Assembly: GCA_022573095.1 (NCBI GenBank)
Contig: JACZUR010000082.1
Coordinates: forward strand, 1 to 7,459
Direction: 5' to 3'
Source of the DNA: Gemmatimonadota bacterium
GTDB taxonomy: Bacteria > Gemmatimonadota > Gemmatimonadetes > Gemmatimonadales > GWC2-71-9
DNA length: 7,459 bases
Position 1 is the stretch's first letter; each line of letters opens with the position of its first letter. The translations under genes and the position numbers were made by a program. The notes below the pieces were generated by a model. It was not told the DNA's origin, searched no databases, and worked only from the letters and a program-made list of their open reading frames with translations. Below are positions 1 through 6,050 of the stretch, piece after piece.

Positions 1-156
1 AACTGCAACCAGACTCACCCCGCCCGCCGCATGAAACGGACGACCACCGAGCAGCGTTAGTCCGGGAACCAGGACTAGCCCCCCGCCGATACCAAACAGA
101 GCTCCGATACCGCCGGCAGCCGCACCCATGAGCGCAAAGACTAGGATTGCAGTCAA
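1..156 (-). CDS. TauE/SafE (TSUP) family membrane permease, N-terminal part only
   Basis: These are the first 52 codons of a gene that runs off the left edge. The translation begins with a hydrophobic helix (about residues 1-14), followed by the glycine-rich stretch GALFGIGGGLVLVPGL (about 18-33) and then HAAGGVSLVAV (about 41-51). The GIGGG...VP pattern, followed by a His-Ala and SL segment, is the hallmark of the N-terminal half of the sulfite exporter TauE/SafE family (COG0730). That family forms multi-helix inner-membrane permeases for sulfur oxyanions, sulfonates or other organic anions; the substrate cannot be told here. The start is uncertain. I chose the TTG at 156-154 because it precedes the first helix; an ATG at 129 would cut into the helix, and no upstream ATG is in frame. 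An ATG at 173-171 is out of frame by one base. No strong Shine-Dalgarno is visible. The gene follows the PPC-like gene on the same strand but is separated from it by a terminator. Confidence 0.8.
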   Translation of the reverse strand, partial: MTAILVFALMGAAAGGIGALFGIGGGLVLVPGLTLLGGRPFHAAGGVSLVAV

Positions 157-190
157 GGGATCATGTCTTTCATCGGTGATCGTCGGGAAC

Positions 191-222
191 AAAAACGGGC
201 CGGACCCACCGAAGCGGGCCCG
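191..222 (-). terminator. Rho-independent terminator after the PPC-like gene
   Basis: Read on the minus strand, CGGGCC (222-217) can pair with GGCCCG (201-196), directly followed by five T (195-191). An alternative fold pairs CGGGCCCGC (222-214) with GTGGGTCCG (209-201) around a TTCG tetraloop (213-210), using two G-U pairs. It lies 27 bases past the stop codon of the gene ending at 250 and before the permease start, so it probably ends that transcript. The U tract is short. Confidence 0.7.
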
Positions 223-249
223 ACCCAACTGTTGAACTCAACGTCAGTT

Positions 250-1089
250 CTATCTCTCGTATACTCCGAACGCGTAGTAGCAGGGCTCGGTGTCGCAGGA
301 ATACATTCGCACACGCACCCTATAATCAGCATTTCTGCGCGGAGTCACACGCACCACGGGTTCCTGGTCAATGGACGTGTCGGTATCGATCTCGTCACCG
401 TCTTCGTCATAGAGGTACAGATCGATATCGGAACAGTCTTCATCGCACACCGCGAGGATAGCGTATGACTGATTCCTCCTCAGGGAGATCCAGACATCCT
501 CTTCTTCCATCTCGTCGAGCGAGCCCTCGAACATGTCGCCACTCTCGAAGTAGCCCCTGTCGGCCAGCCCGTCCTCGAAAGCGCGGTCCAAAGCTCGCCT
601 GGTCCGCCGAGCGAAGCTCCCGCCTGCATCTCTGCCACGGCCACCACCACCACGTCTATAGACTCGCATCGCATAGTAACAGGGTTCGGTACCGCAGCTG
701 TACATCTTGACGTTCACCCGGTAGTCCTCGGTCCTGCTCGTAGTAACCTCGACAACCGGGTCCTCGGAAACCCGCATGTCCGAGTCTATCGAGTTCCCAT
801 CCTCGTCATACAGATGCAGATCGATGTCGCTGCAATCTTCATCGCAAGCAGCGGCAATGGCGTAGGTGCCGCGACCATTGAGCGTGATCCAGACATCCTC
901 GTCTTCGCTATCCTCAAGCGAGCCCTCGATCAATTCCCCGGTAGCTCTGAAACCCCTGTCGGCAAGCTGGCTATCATAGGCGTCATCCAAATTGTCCCGA
1001 GCCTGCGACGGATACACGCCCTGACTCAGTGCCAAGTTCGGGAGGGAGAGTAGACCGATCACCGCCGCCAACACAATTTTTCTATTCAT
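250..1089 (-). CDS. Exported acidic protein with two tandem PPC-like domains
   Basis: This protein of 279 residues has a clear signal peptide: MNRK, then a hydrophobic core (5-20), with probable cleavage near residue 22. The mature part is two copies of one ~115-residue module, about 30-145 and 162-279, joined by a Gly/Arg linker (146-157). Each copy has an ADRG segment, then EGSL followed by an acidic run and EDVWI, then CDEDCSDIDL with a YDEDG loop, then DYRV...MYSC.TEPCYYA. The DIDLxLYDEDG strand-loop and the final YRVxV...YY strand resemble bacterial pre-peptidase C-terminal (PPC-like) beta-sandwich domains; the Asp-rich loop could bind calcium. Each copy has four cysteines (82, 86, 132, 137 and 215, 219, 265, 270), suggesting two disulfides per domain. 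There is no protease domain, so its role is unknown. The ATG at 1089 is preceded by GAGGT five bases away. The open frame extends to 1200, but that would bury the signal peptide. The domain call rests on pattern, not a search. Confidence 0.88.
   Translation of the reverse strand: MNRKIVLAAVIGLLSLPNLALSQGVYPSQARDNLDDAYDSQLADRGFRATGELIEGSLEDSEDEDVWITLNGRGTYAIAAACDEDCSDIDLHLYDEDGNSIDSDMRVSEDPVVEVTTSRTEDYRVNVKMYSCGTEPCYYAMRVYRRGGGGRGRDAGGSFARRTRRALDRAFEDGLADRGYFESGDMFEGSLDEMEEEDVWISLRRNQSYAILAVCDEDCSDIDLYLYDEDGDEIDTDTSIDQEPVVRVTPRRNADYRVRVRMYSCDTEPCYYAFGVYER
253..606 (-). repeat. Repeat unit 2 of the tandem PPC-like protein
   Basis: This codes for residues 162-279, the C-terminal copy. It keeps all four cysteines and the Asp-rich loop of unit 1, with slightly more basic linker residues at its start (RRTRRALDRAF). 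Confidence 0.8.
655..1002 (-). repeat. Repeat unit 1 of the tandem PPC-like protein
   Basis: This codes for residues 30-145. The second copy at 253-606 shows the same order of motifs (ADRG, EGSL, EDVW, CDEDCSDIDL, YDEDG, EPVV or DPVV, DYRV, MYSC, TEPCYY). DNA similarity is still visible, for example around 804-846 against 403-426 and onwards. It is a within-gene duplication that has since diverged. Confidence 0.8.
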
Positions 1090-1332
1090 GCTTACCTCAC
1101 TGCTCGAATTCCATGGCCAAGAAGTTGCGACATCGAGCGCCCCGGTCGCCAAAGAGAATGCATTCGCCTGGCGCCAGTCCTCAGAACCCCCTTCGCCCAC
1201 CCCACTTATTGTAAGATCCCCTTTCTTCGGCGCGCCGCAAGTAGCTAAAACGACCCCTAAATGACTCCCTTACCCGGCGTGCTGAGGCCACCCCGTCCCG
1301 GATTGCACGGACGTGACCTAAGTAATTTGGGT
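1090..1332. other. Non-coding gap between the LVIVD lipoprotein and the PPC-like gene
   Basis: These 243 bases hold no gene I can support. On the minus strand a -10-like TACAAT (1213-1208) could start the PPC-like transcript and give a leader of about 115 bases. The nearest -35-like TTGCGG (1240-1235) is 21 bases away, too far for a standard promoter. An imperfect hairpin at 1286-1318 (GGTCAC with GTGGCC, and GTCC with GGAC) lies shortly after the lipoprotein stop but has no U tract, so I do not call it a terminator. Confidence 0.4.
1094..1098 (-). promoter_or_regulatory. Ribosome binding site that fixes the start of the PPC-like gene
   Basis: Minus-strand GAGGT lies a few bases before the ATG at 1089-1087. 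The longer upstream ATG at 1200 has nothing comparable, and starting there would place 37 non-signal residues before the signal peptide. Confidence 0.65.
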
Positions 1333-3366
1333 CTATTGAGTTAGCGACTCCTGCGGTAGCAATTTAACCGTCCAAACACCGCTATTCCAGTCAGAAAAGA
1401 ACACGTTCCCCTTAAACGGCTGAGGACCCCAGGTGAACGGAGCGTTCGGTACGAATCCCTCGGGATCGTACGGTATCAAATTCGCTATCTCTCTTCCCTG
1501 ATAGTAAAGGTTCCCCATCAACTCTCCCGAAACATCAACGACGCGAAGTCCCCCGTTGTAGAAAGCTGCGTACAACATGTCGTCTTCAATCCAGAAATTA
1601 TGTGACCCAGCTTCCGGAACTTCGTAGCGAGCAACCTCTTCGGGATTTGCCGGGTCGGTGAAATCGACAATATGAATGTAGCCAGCCGCCCTGTTGGGCG
1701 TCCCTCCTCTCCCGGTATTCAGGCCAGATGGAAAAATCTCGTCTCCGATAAACACGTAGAACCGGCCGTCCTGGCTCCTATAGGGAAACGCAGCGTGCGT
1801 TCTTCCGAGCGGGTATGCGTAACTCGCGAACCGCACAGGGTTCTCAGGGCTGCCGCCCGCGATGCCGTTCCCAACATCTACGAGCACAACGCCGTCTCTC
1901 CAGTTAGAGGAGTATGCGATTCCGTCGTTCACCCAAACATCGTGAATGAAGTGACCGGGATTATCGAGTTCGAATCGGCCTACTCTGTGTGGGTTCGCGG
2001 GGTCGCCGATATCGATAATGTCGTATCGGCGGCCGTTGTTCACCGCATAGATGTACCCATCGTGGACGAAGACGTTGTGCACGCCCCCGGTGAGTTCGTC
2101 ATCGAAGGTGGATACGATCGACACGTTGCGCGGATCGGAGACATCCAAGATTATCAGACCATTCCTTCGATCCGAGGCTCCTTCGCGTGATATCACGGCT
2201 ATCGTGCCGTCCTCGGAGATTTTTACGTCGTTCACCGTGCGGGCATCAACCACTACGCTGTCGACGAGCAACTGATTCGCCGGGTCCGTAACATCCCAAA
2301 AGTAGGCAACACCGTTTCCACCCCAGGTGCCGGTTATCATATAGTCACCGCCGTCCTGACCCTCCCAAACCCATAGGTCGGACGTATGGACGTCGCGTAC
2401 CGGAGCCCGGCCAACAAGCTCAACCCGCCTCGTCACGTTTCTGTTCGTAATAGAAATCGACCTGTAGGCCGTGTGTCCGGGCGTGATCGCGATTATCGTG
2501 TAGTTTCCCGCTTTTTGCGCCACAAACCGCCCTCGTCTATCTATCTCCGCCGGAGGAGACTGAGCTATTACCGTGTCCTCGACGTCGGCAACGAGCGTGT
2601 ATATGATCGGCGCATCTGTGACGATTCTCCCGCGACCATCCAGAGCGGTGGCGGTCAGATGCACTACGTCTCCCGTCCGGGCCGAGTCCGTCGAGGATGA
2701 GATTTCAAAAGTCCTGATCGGATTTTCTACTACCTCGTAGGTGTGTTCGCCGGTAACACCGTCGGCGGTTGCCCGGAGGGTTACTCGACCGGTCGTATGA
2801 GCCGTCATGAGCCCGCTCTGATCGACCGACGCGATCGCGGGGTCGTCCACGTCCCACGTTACCGCAACGTCACCACGCTCAACGCCGCGCGTGTCCGAAA
2901 CACGGACCGCGTGACGCAGCGACCCTCCGGCGAAAAACCGCTCCCCTGCCGCCAGAATCTCCACCTCGGCTATCGGCGGCGGCGTGACTTCGACGGACAC
3001 TTCGCCACGCAGCCCCGAACCGCGCACCAGCGCTATGACTGTGAAGCTGCCCGCCCCGTAGGCCGTGACTTCTCCGTCCGAGTTGACTCCAAGTCTGCGC
3101 CGCGAACTGGAAAAGAACGTCACCACGGTATCAACTGCTGAACCGTCTTCGCCAAAGACCTGCGCGGAAACGGTTGCGGTGCCGCCCACCGCCATCGTTA
3201 GACGCGAGGGACTCACCTCGATTCTTGCCAGGACGGGCCCGGCTATCTCGCCTGCCGGCTGGGAGGGGGTAGCCGGAGCAGCCTCAGGACTCGGCATGCT
3301 CGTTCGAGCAGCGCCGCACGCTGCTAATACAGACACCGACAAGACGCCAACAATGGTACGTTTCAT
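1333..3366 (-). CDS. Lipoprotein with Ig-like (BIG2) domains and LVIVD beta-propeller-like repeats
   Basis: This protein of 677 residues has a lipoprotein signal: MKRT, a hydrophobic core and the lipobox LAAC (14-17). A Pro/Ala/Ser-rich linker (18-45) follows. Next come about three bacterial Ig-like modules, roughly 46-128, 132-212 and 216-308. Each carries the BIG2 pattern of V.G....V.A...D..G and then a Gly-rich strand (for example DGEVTAYGAGSFTV and SGLMTAHTTGRVTLRA). The C-terminal half (about 315-670) has LVIVD-type repeats: blocks such as LIILDVSDP, YDIIDIGDPANP, VVLVDV, IHIVDFTDPANP and LRVVDVS, alternating with HNVFVHDGYIYA, HDVWVNDGIAYS and HNFWIEDDMLYA. LVIVD proteins form beta-propeller-like surface or secreted proteins of mostly unknown function. 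The protein is likely membrane-anchored with the propeller held away by the Ig stalk. No catalytic motif is apparent. The ATG is set by the signal peptide; no clear Shine-Dalgarno precedes it. It lies 87 bases after the DUF4097-type gene. Confidence 0.9.
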   Translation of the reverse strand: MKRTIVGVLSVSVLAACGAARTSMPSPEAAPATPSQPAGEIAGPVLARIEVSPSRLTMAVGGTATVSAQVFGEDGSAVDTVVTFFSSSRRRLGVNSDGEVTAYGAGSFTVIALVRGSGLRGEVSVEVTPPPIAEVEILAAGERFFAGGSLRHAVRVSDTRGVERGDVAVTWDVDDPAIASVDQSGLMTAHTTGRVTLRATADGVTGEHTYEVVENPIRTFEISSSTDSARTGDVVHLTATALDGRGRIVTDAPIIYTLVADVEDTVIAQSPPAEIDRRGRFVAQKAGNYTIIAITPGHTAYRSISITNRNVTRRVELVGRAPVRDVHTSDLWVWEGQDGGDYMITGTWGGNGVAYFWDVTDPANQLLVDSVVVDARTVNDVKISEDGTIAVISREGASDRRNGLIILDVSDPRNVSIVSTFDDELTGGVHNVFVHDGYIYAVNNGRRYDIIDIGDPANPHRVGRFELDNPGHFIHDVWVNDGIAYSSNWRDGVVLVDVGNGIAGGSPENPVRFASYAYPLGRTHAAFPYRSQDGRFYVFIGDEIFPSGLNTGRGGTPNRAAGYIHIVDFTDPANPEEVARYEVPEAGSHNFWIEDDMLYAAFYNGGLRVVDVSGELMGNLYYQGREIANLIPYDPEGFVPNAPFTWGPQPFKGNVFFSDWNSGVWTVKLLPQESLTQ

Positions 3367-3453
3367 ATTGGGTTCAAGATGGTTGGAGTGAACTTTTCCC
3401 GGGGGAACCGGCCACTCCTTGAGCTTAAGCCGGGGGGGTGAATTGTCCAGTGA

Positions 3454-4302
3454 CTAGCGCCGGATTCTAAGATCTATGTTGCCGCTTACGGTGCGCAGTT
3501 CGAGATGCCGGCCTCCGTCGCCGATCCGTCCCCTGAGGCGGCCCGCGCGGAACCCGCTCCGCATGCGCAGCTCTACAGGAAAATCCGACTGGAAGTCGCC
3601 GCTGACCGATTCGAACGACACGTCGCTATTGAGAATTTCCGGCAGGTAAAGCGTGATGTCGCCGCTTACCGTATTGAAGCTCAGCGTGCCATCCCAGTCG
3701 GACCGGCCAAGACTGGCCGTAATCGACCCGCTCACTGTCGAGGCGGTTGCGAGACCGGATGTTGAAACATCAACGTCGCCTGTCACACTATGAGCGCTAA
3801 CCTGTGATTCCAGAGCATGAGCGACAACGTCACCGATCACCGTACGTGCGACGAATCGCACGTTCGACGGTACGCGCACTGTAAAATTGACTGCGACATC
3901 CACGTCGTCGTTGTTACCTCCGCGCCGTCGTCGTAAACAATCAGTTCGGGGATGCCGGCGACTCGACGGGTAAAGCGTACAGATAACGACACCGTCCTCG
4001 TCCTCCAGGATCTCGATATTCACAAGCGAAAAATTGCTGCGCCGACCGCTCTTCACCGCCACGACCTCGACGTCCGATCCACTCGCCAGTTCTGCGTGGA
4101 TATCTCCCCAAATAGCCCGCACCTCTATAAAACCACCGGAGGGGATCCTTCCATTCCACTCGAAGCGCGCCCCCTGAGCACTGAGCGCGTCGGGCCGCCC
4201 AGTTACAGCCAGGACTCCCCCACACAACAGCACCACAGATCTGCGAACGCAGCGGCGCATCCGCAATTTTCTGTAAAGCTGAGCAACGTGTAGCGTCTTC
4301 AT
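3454..4302 (-). CDS. Exported DUF4097-type beta-repeat protein
   Basis: This protein has 282 residues. An Arg-rich N-region, a hydrophobic core (23-33) and ALSA (39-42) make a signal peptide with probable cleavage after residue 42. The body is a run of short beta-strand repeats with the motif [VI]-[SIT]-G-[DSN]-[IVF]: VIGDV (155-159), VTGDV (173-177), VSGSI (190-194), VSGDI (212-216), VSGDF (233-237) and VSGNI (272-276), plus WGDI near 65-68. This is the signature of the DUF4097 family, predicted right-handed beta-helix or adhesin-like proteins, often secreted and of unknown function. The middle is Arg-rich (114-128) with Cys108 and Cys122, possibly a disulfide. Two starts are possible: the ATG at 4302, and the ATG at 4260 (residue 15), which gives a more compact signal peptide. 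Neither has a Shine-Dalgarno. It sits 60 bases after the cupin gene and before the LVIVD lipoprotein, all on one strand, so co-transcription is possible. Confidence 0.87.
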   Translation of the reverse strand: MKTLHVAQLYRKLRMRRCVRRSVVLLCGGVLAVTGRPDALSAQGARFEWNGRIPSGGFIEVRAIWGDIHAELASGSDVEVVAVKSGRRSNFSLVNIEILEDEDGVVICTLYPSSRRHPRTDCLRRRRGGNNDDVDVAVNFTVRVPSNVRFVARTVIGDVVAHALESQVSAHSVTGDVDVSTSGLATASTVSGSITASLGRSDWDGTLSFNTVSGDITLYLPEILNSDVSFESVSGDFQSDFPVELRMRSGFRAGRLRGRIGDGGRHLELRTVSGNIDLRIRR

Positions 4303-4362
4303 TTCAACCAGTTAGACACAACATCTTCGACTTTGGTTGACCCGCGGCCGCGATCAGACGAG

Positions 4363-4719
4363 TCACTCGCCGTCCGTGTGCACTGTATCGGGCGAAAAAG
4401 CGGGCAGGCACACGGCGACATACTCCGCGCCCCCTGGGGCTGGACTGCTGTATTGCACCCACTCACCGGGATAAGACACAACGCCCTGGCCGGCAGCTAC
4501 CTCCAGTTCGCCGCGCTCGTGTTTTACCGTGAGGCTTCCCTCCAGTACAACCGTAAACTCGGGCCTCTGGCCTGGTTCCACCCATCCCTCCGGGCTCTTC
4601 ATTCGAGCGATACTCACCGAATCGTCAGCGGAATTCACGCAGCCAAAAAACTCTTCAATGATCTTCGGCCTATCGCCTTGAGCAGCAATTCGTGTCGGGC
4701 CTGCTATCAGTTTTGGCAT
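4363..4719 (-). CDS. Small single-domain cupin protein, metal site degenerate
   Basis: This 118-residue protein fits one cupin barrel. It has GWVEPGQRPEFTVVLEGSL (45-63) as cupin motif 1, then the turn GELEVAAGQGVVSYPGEWVQY (70-90) as motif 2, and ends in the tail EYVAVCLPAFSPDTVH. I recall this EPGQ.PEF...AFSPDTVH pattern from a widespread group of small cupins, where motif 1 usually reads PEF followed by Asp/Glu-Glu-Tyr before the VL.G strand. Here PEF passes directly to TVVLEG, so the usual acidic ligand and the classic His pair are absent; metal-dependent catalysis is doubtful and a binding role is more likely. The start ATG has an AAGGAG seven bases upstream (4732-4727) that lies next to the DUF1272 stop codon, showing tight coupling with that gene. 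The substrate is unknown. Confidence 0.88.
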   Translation of the reverse strand: MPKLIAGPTRIAAQGDRPKIIEEFFGCVNSADDSVSIARMKSPEGWVEPGQRPEFTVVLEGSLTVKHERGELEVAAGQGVVSYPGEWVQYSSPAPGGAEYVAVCLPAFSPDTVHTDGE

Positions 4720-4726
4720 TCAATGA

Positions 4727-4738
4727 CTCCTTCTCCTC
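4727..4738 (-). promoter_or_regulatory. Ribosome binding site of the cupin gene, overlapping the upstream stop
   Basis: On the minus strand AGGAGAAGGAG begins inside the TGA stop of the DUF1272 gene (4739-4737) and ends seven bases before the cupin ATG. Such an arrangement favours translational coupling of the two genes. Confidence 0.7.
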
Positions 4739-4916
4739 ACTCTGAGCGCCGCCGCGGCCGCCGGACGAGCTCACCTCCGCAGTTGGGACAAACCGACCTC
4801 ATTTCGTCTGTACAGGCAACGCAAAAAGTACATTCATAGCTGCAGATAAACGCCTCAGAATCCGGACCAACCTCGTTGCCGCACTTCTCGCACTCAGACT
4901 TCAACTCCAGAGCCAT
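4737..4916 (-). CDS. DUF1272 family zinc-ribbon-like protein
   Basis: This protein of 59 residues starts MALELKSECEKCG and contains EAFICSYECTFCVACT (21-36), VCPNCGGELVRRP (42-54) and a basic tail. This matches the DUF1272 family (COG3813), small cytoplasmic Cys-rich proteins of unknown function. Eight cysteines (9, 12, 25, 29, 32, 35, 43, 46) could make two zinc sites, with CxxC pairs at 9/12, 29/32 and 43/46. The frame is open back to 5030, but I chose the ATG at 4916. It has a strong GGAGG eight bases upstream (4929-4925), it matches the family N-terminus, and the predicted promoter lies downstream of the longer start. The gene is 17 bases ahead of the cupin gene and is divergent from the MarR-GNAT gene. 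Confidence 0.92.
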   Translation of the reverse strand: MALELKSECEKCGNEVGPDSEAFICSYECTFCVACTDEMRSVCPNCGGELVRRPRRRSE

Positions 4917-4924
4917 CGGGCGCA

Positions 4925-4929
4925 CCTCC
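4925..4929 (-). promoter_or_regulatory. Ribosome binding site that fixes the DUF1272 start
   Basis: A perfect GGAGG core (within GGGGAGGTG) lies eight bases before the ATG at 4916-4914. This favours the 59-residue product over a 97-residue reading from 5030. Confidence 0.75.
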
Positions 4930-4976
4930 CCAGCTACAGCATCCGCATAGCAGCGTTCGGAACGAACAGTTGAGCC

Positions 4977-5004
4977 ATAATAACGAAGTAAGACGTTTCG
5001 GCAA
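4977..5004 (-). promoter_or_regulatory. Candidate sigma70-type promoter for DUF1272-cupin
   Basis: The minus strand has TTGCCG (5004-4999), a 16-base spacer and TATTAT (4982-4977). The -10 matches five of six consensus bases and the -35 four of six. Transcription would start near 4970, with a leader of about 55 bases before the ATG at 4916. Consensus promoters are only an approximation for this phylum. Confidence 0.5.
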
Positions 5005-5023
5005 TTCAGCGTCGGGTTGGCCG

Positions 5024-5051
5024 TTGACATAGCCTAGAGCATCAGTACATT
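5024..5051 (+). promoter_or_regulatory. Candidate sigma70-type promoter for MarR-GNAT
   Basis: A perfect TTGACA (5024-5029) is followed after 16 bases by TACATT (5046-5051), four of six matches. The start would fall near 5058, inside the inverted repeat at 5054-5068, leaving a leader of about 40 bases to the ATG at 5101. Confidence 0.5.
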
Positions 5052-5053
5052 TA

Positions 5054-5068
5054 GTTGCACTATGCAAC
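5054..5068. promoter_or_regulatory. Inverted repeat, probable MarR-type operator
   Basis: GTTGCA-CTA-TGCAAC is a perfect 6-base inverted repeat with a 3-base centre. MarR dimers bind palindromes of about this size, commonly between the -10 element and the start of their own gene, which is exactly where this one sits relative to the promoter at 5024-5051. It is about 50 bases upstream of the -35 of the divergent promoter, so it could influence both. Binding itself is an inference. Confidence 0.6.
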
Positions 5069-5100
5069 GATATTGATGCCTTTCACACTTATTACCTCTC

Positions 5101-6024
5101 ATGCCTGAAATACTCGCTGAAGTAAACGGAATTCGGCACTCGTCTCGATTGGTGGTCCGCGAGCTGGGGCTCCTGCAGGGGAGGTACCGAAGCACCGGCT
5201 GTTCGCACGTACAGTGCCACACGCTATTCGAGATCGACCAGCGCGGCCAGTCTACCGTGGCCGAGTTGGCCCGCACTCTCGAGGTCGATAAGTCGACCGC
5301 TAGTCGAACCGTGGCGCAACTCGTCAAGCCAGGATGGGTGAACCTGCAACGCGACCCGTGCGACAAACGAGCCAAACTGCTGAGTCTCACGTCAAAGGGA
5401 AGGAAGAAACTGAGAGAGATTCACGAAGCCGCGAACGAGCAGGTCCAAGCCGCACTGGAGCAGTTGGACGAATCCGAACGGCAGGTGGTACACGGCGGTA
5501 TGGCGCTCTACGCTCGGGCGTTGCAGCGTGCGCGCCGTAGACAGGACTACGACATTAGGCCGATAACCACCGCAGACAACGCCGCTATGGCGCGCGTCAT
5601 CCGCGAGGTGATGGCGGAGTTCGGAGCCGTCGGCGAAGGGTACTCGCGAAACGACCCTGAAGTTCACGACATGAGCGCTGCTTACACTAAGAAACGCGCA
5701 TTCTACCTCGTGGTCACCCACGCTGGTACCGTGGTGGGAGGCGCCGGGGTTGGGCAGCTGGCCAGCGCGGGGGATGATATCTGCGAATTGAGGAAAATGT
5801 ACCTGCGTTCCGAAGTCCGGGGGGCCGGGATAGGAAGAGAGTTGCTCGGCCTCTGCCTCGAAAAGGCAGAGCAGATGGGATACACGACGTGCTATCTTGA
5901 AACCCTGGAGCATATGACGCAGGCCAGACATCTCTATGAGAAGTATGGCTTCACTCAGTTGCAGGACCCGCGCGGCGAGACGGGACACTTCTCGTGTAAC
6001 GCCTGGTACGAAAAACGACTTTGA
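5101..6024 (+). CDS. MarR-family regulator fused to GNAT N-acetyltransferase
   Basis: This 307-residue protein has two domains. The N-terminal part (about 8-145) is a MarR winged helix: VQCHTLFEIDQRGQSTVAEL, then the recognition helix region DKSTASRTVAQL (63-74), then the wing DPCDKRAKLLSLTSKG (85-100) and a long C-terminal dimerisation helix. The second part (about 149-307) is a GNAT domain starting DIRPIT, with motif A CELRKMYL...EVRGAGIGRELL (228-249). Its R-x-x-G-x-G acetyl-CoA loop is at 240-245, and the motif B region is ARHLYEKYGF (275-284). Such fusions are a known architecture, and the acetylated substrate is usually unknown. It may act as a one-component sensor in which the acetyltransferase part reads or modifies the ligand. 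Start: family-like N-terminus, although no Shine-Dalgarno is visible before the ATG. The stop is 26 bases before the HAD gene, so the two are probably co-transcribed. The inverted repeat at 5054-5068 suggests autoregulation. Confidence 0.93.
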   Translation: MPEILAEVNGIRHSSRLVVRELGLLQGRYRSTGCSHVQCHTLFEIDQRGQSTVAELARTLEVDKSTASRTVAQLVKPGWVNLQRDPCDKRAKLLSLTSKGRKKLREIHEAANEQVQAALEQLDESERQVVHGGMALYARALQRARRRQDYDIRPITTADNAAMARVIREVMAEFGAVGEGYSRNDPEVHDMSAAYTKKRAFYLVVTHAGTVVGGAGVGQLASAGDDICELRKMYLRSEVRGAGIGRELLGLCLEKAEQMGYTTCYLETLEHMTQARHLYEKYGFTQLQDPRGETGHFSCNAWYEKRL

Positions 6025-6050
6025 GCGCGTGGCGAAGCCGCCGGGGGGAT

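Noticed and set aside
1090..1200. N-terminal extension of the PPC-like protein to an ATG at 1200
   Set aside because: It would put 37 polar residues before an evident signal peptide, and the inner ATG has a good ribosome binding site.
1286..1318. Hairpin downstream of the LVIVD lipoprotein considered as a terminator
   Set aside because: The stem is bulged and needs wobble pairs, and there is no U tract after it.
1672..2190. A plus-strand open frame of 172 codons opposite the LVIVD lipoprotein, with others at 2386-2700 and 2743-3141
   Set aside because: These are antisense shadows of a long repeat-bearing lipoprotein gene; none has a family signature.
3391..3453. GC-rich inverted segments (CCGGC/GCCGG and TTCCC/GGGAA) between the DUF4097-type gene and the lipoprotein
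   Set aside because: The stems are only five bases, with a long loop or no T run, which is too weak to call a terminator or riboswitch.
3941..4225. A minus-strand frame of 94 codons in another phase inside the DUF4097-type gene
   Set aside because: It has Arg/Gly-rich out-of-frame composition and no motif, while the overlapping frame has a signal peptide and regular VSGD repeats.
4333..4839. A plus-strand open frame of 168 codons opposite cupin and DUF1272
   Set aside because: It lies antisense to two genes with clear family motifs and good ribosome binding sites. Its translation shows no domain and an irregular composition.
4917..5030. N-terminal extension of the DUF1272 protein to an ATG at 5030
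   Set aside because: The family normally starts MALELK, a GGAGG sits just before that ATG, and the likely promoter lies within the extension.
5392..5988. A minus-strand open frame of 198 codons opposite MarR-GNAT
   Set aside because: It is the shadow of a strongly supported two-domain gene and shows no recognisable motif.
6021..6050. TTG start of the HAD gene overlapping the MarR-GNAT stop
   Set aside because: It adds ten basic residues before the beta strand that normally begins HAD proteins, and no ribosome binding site is seen before it.
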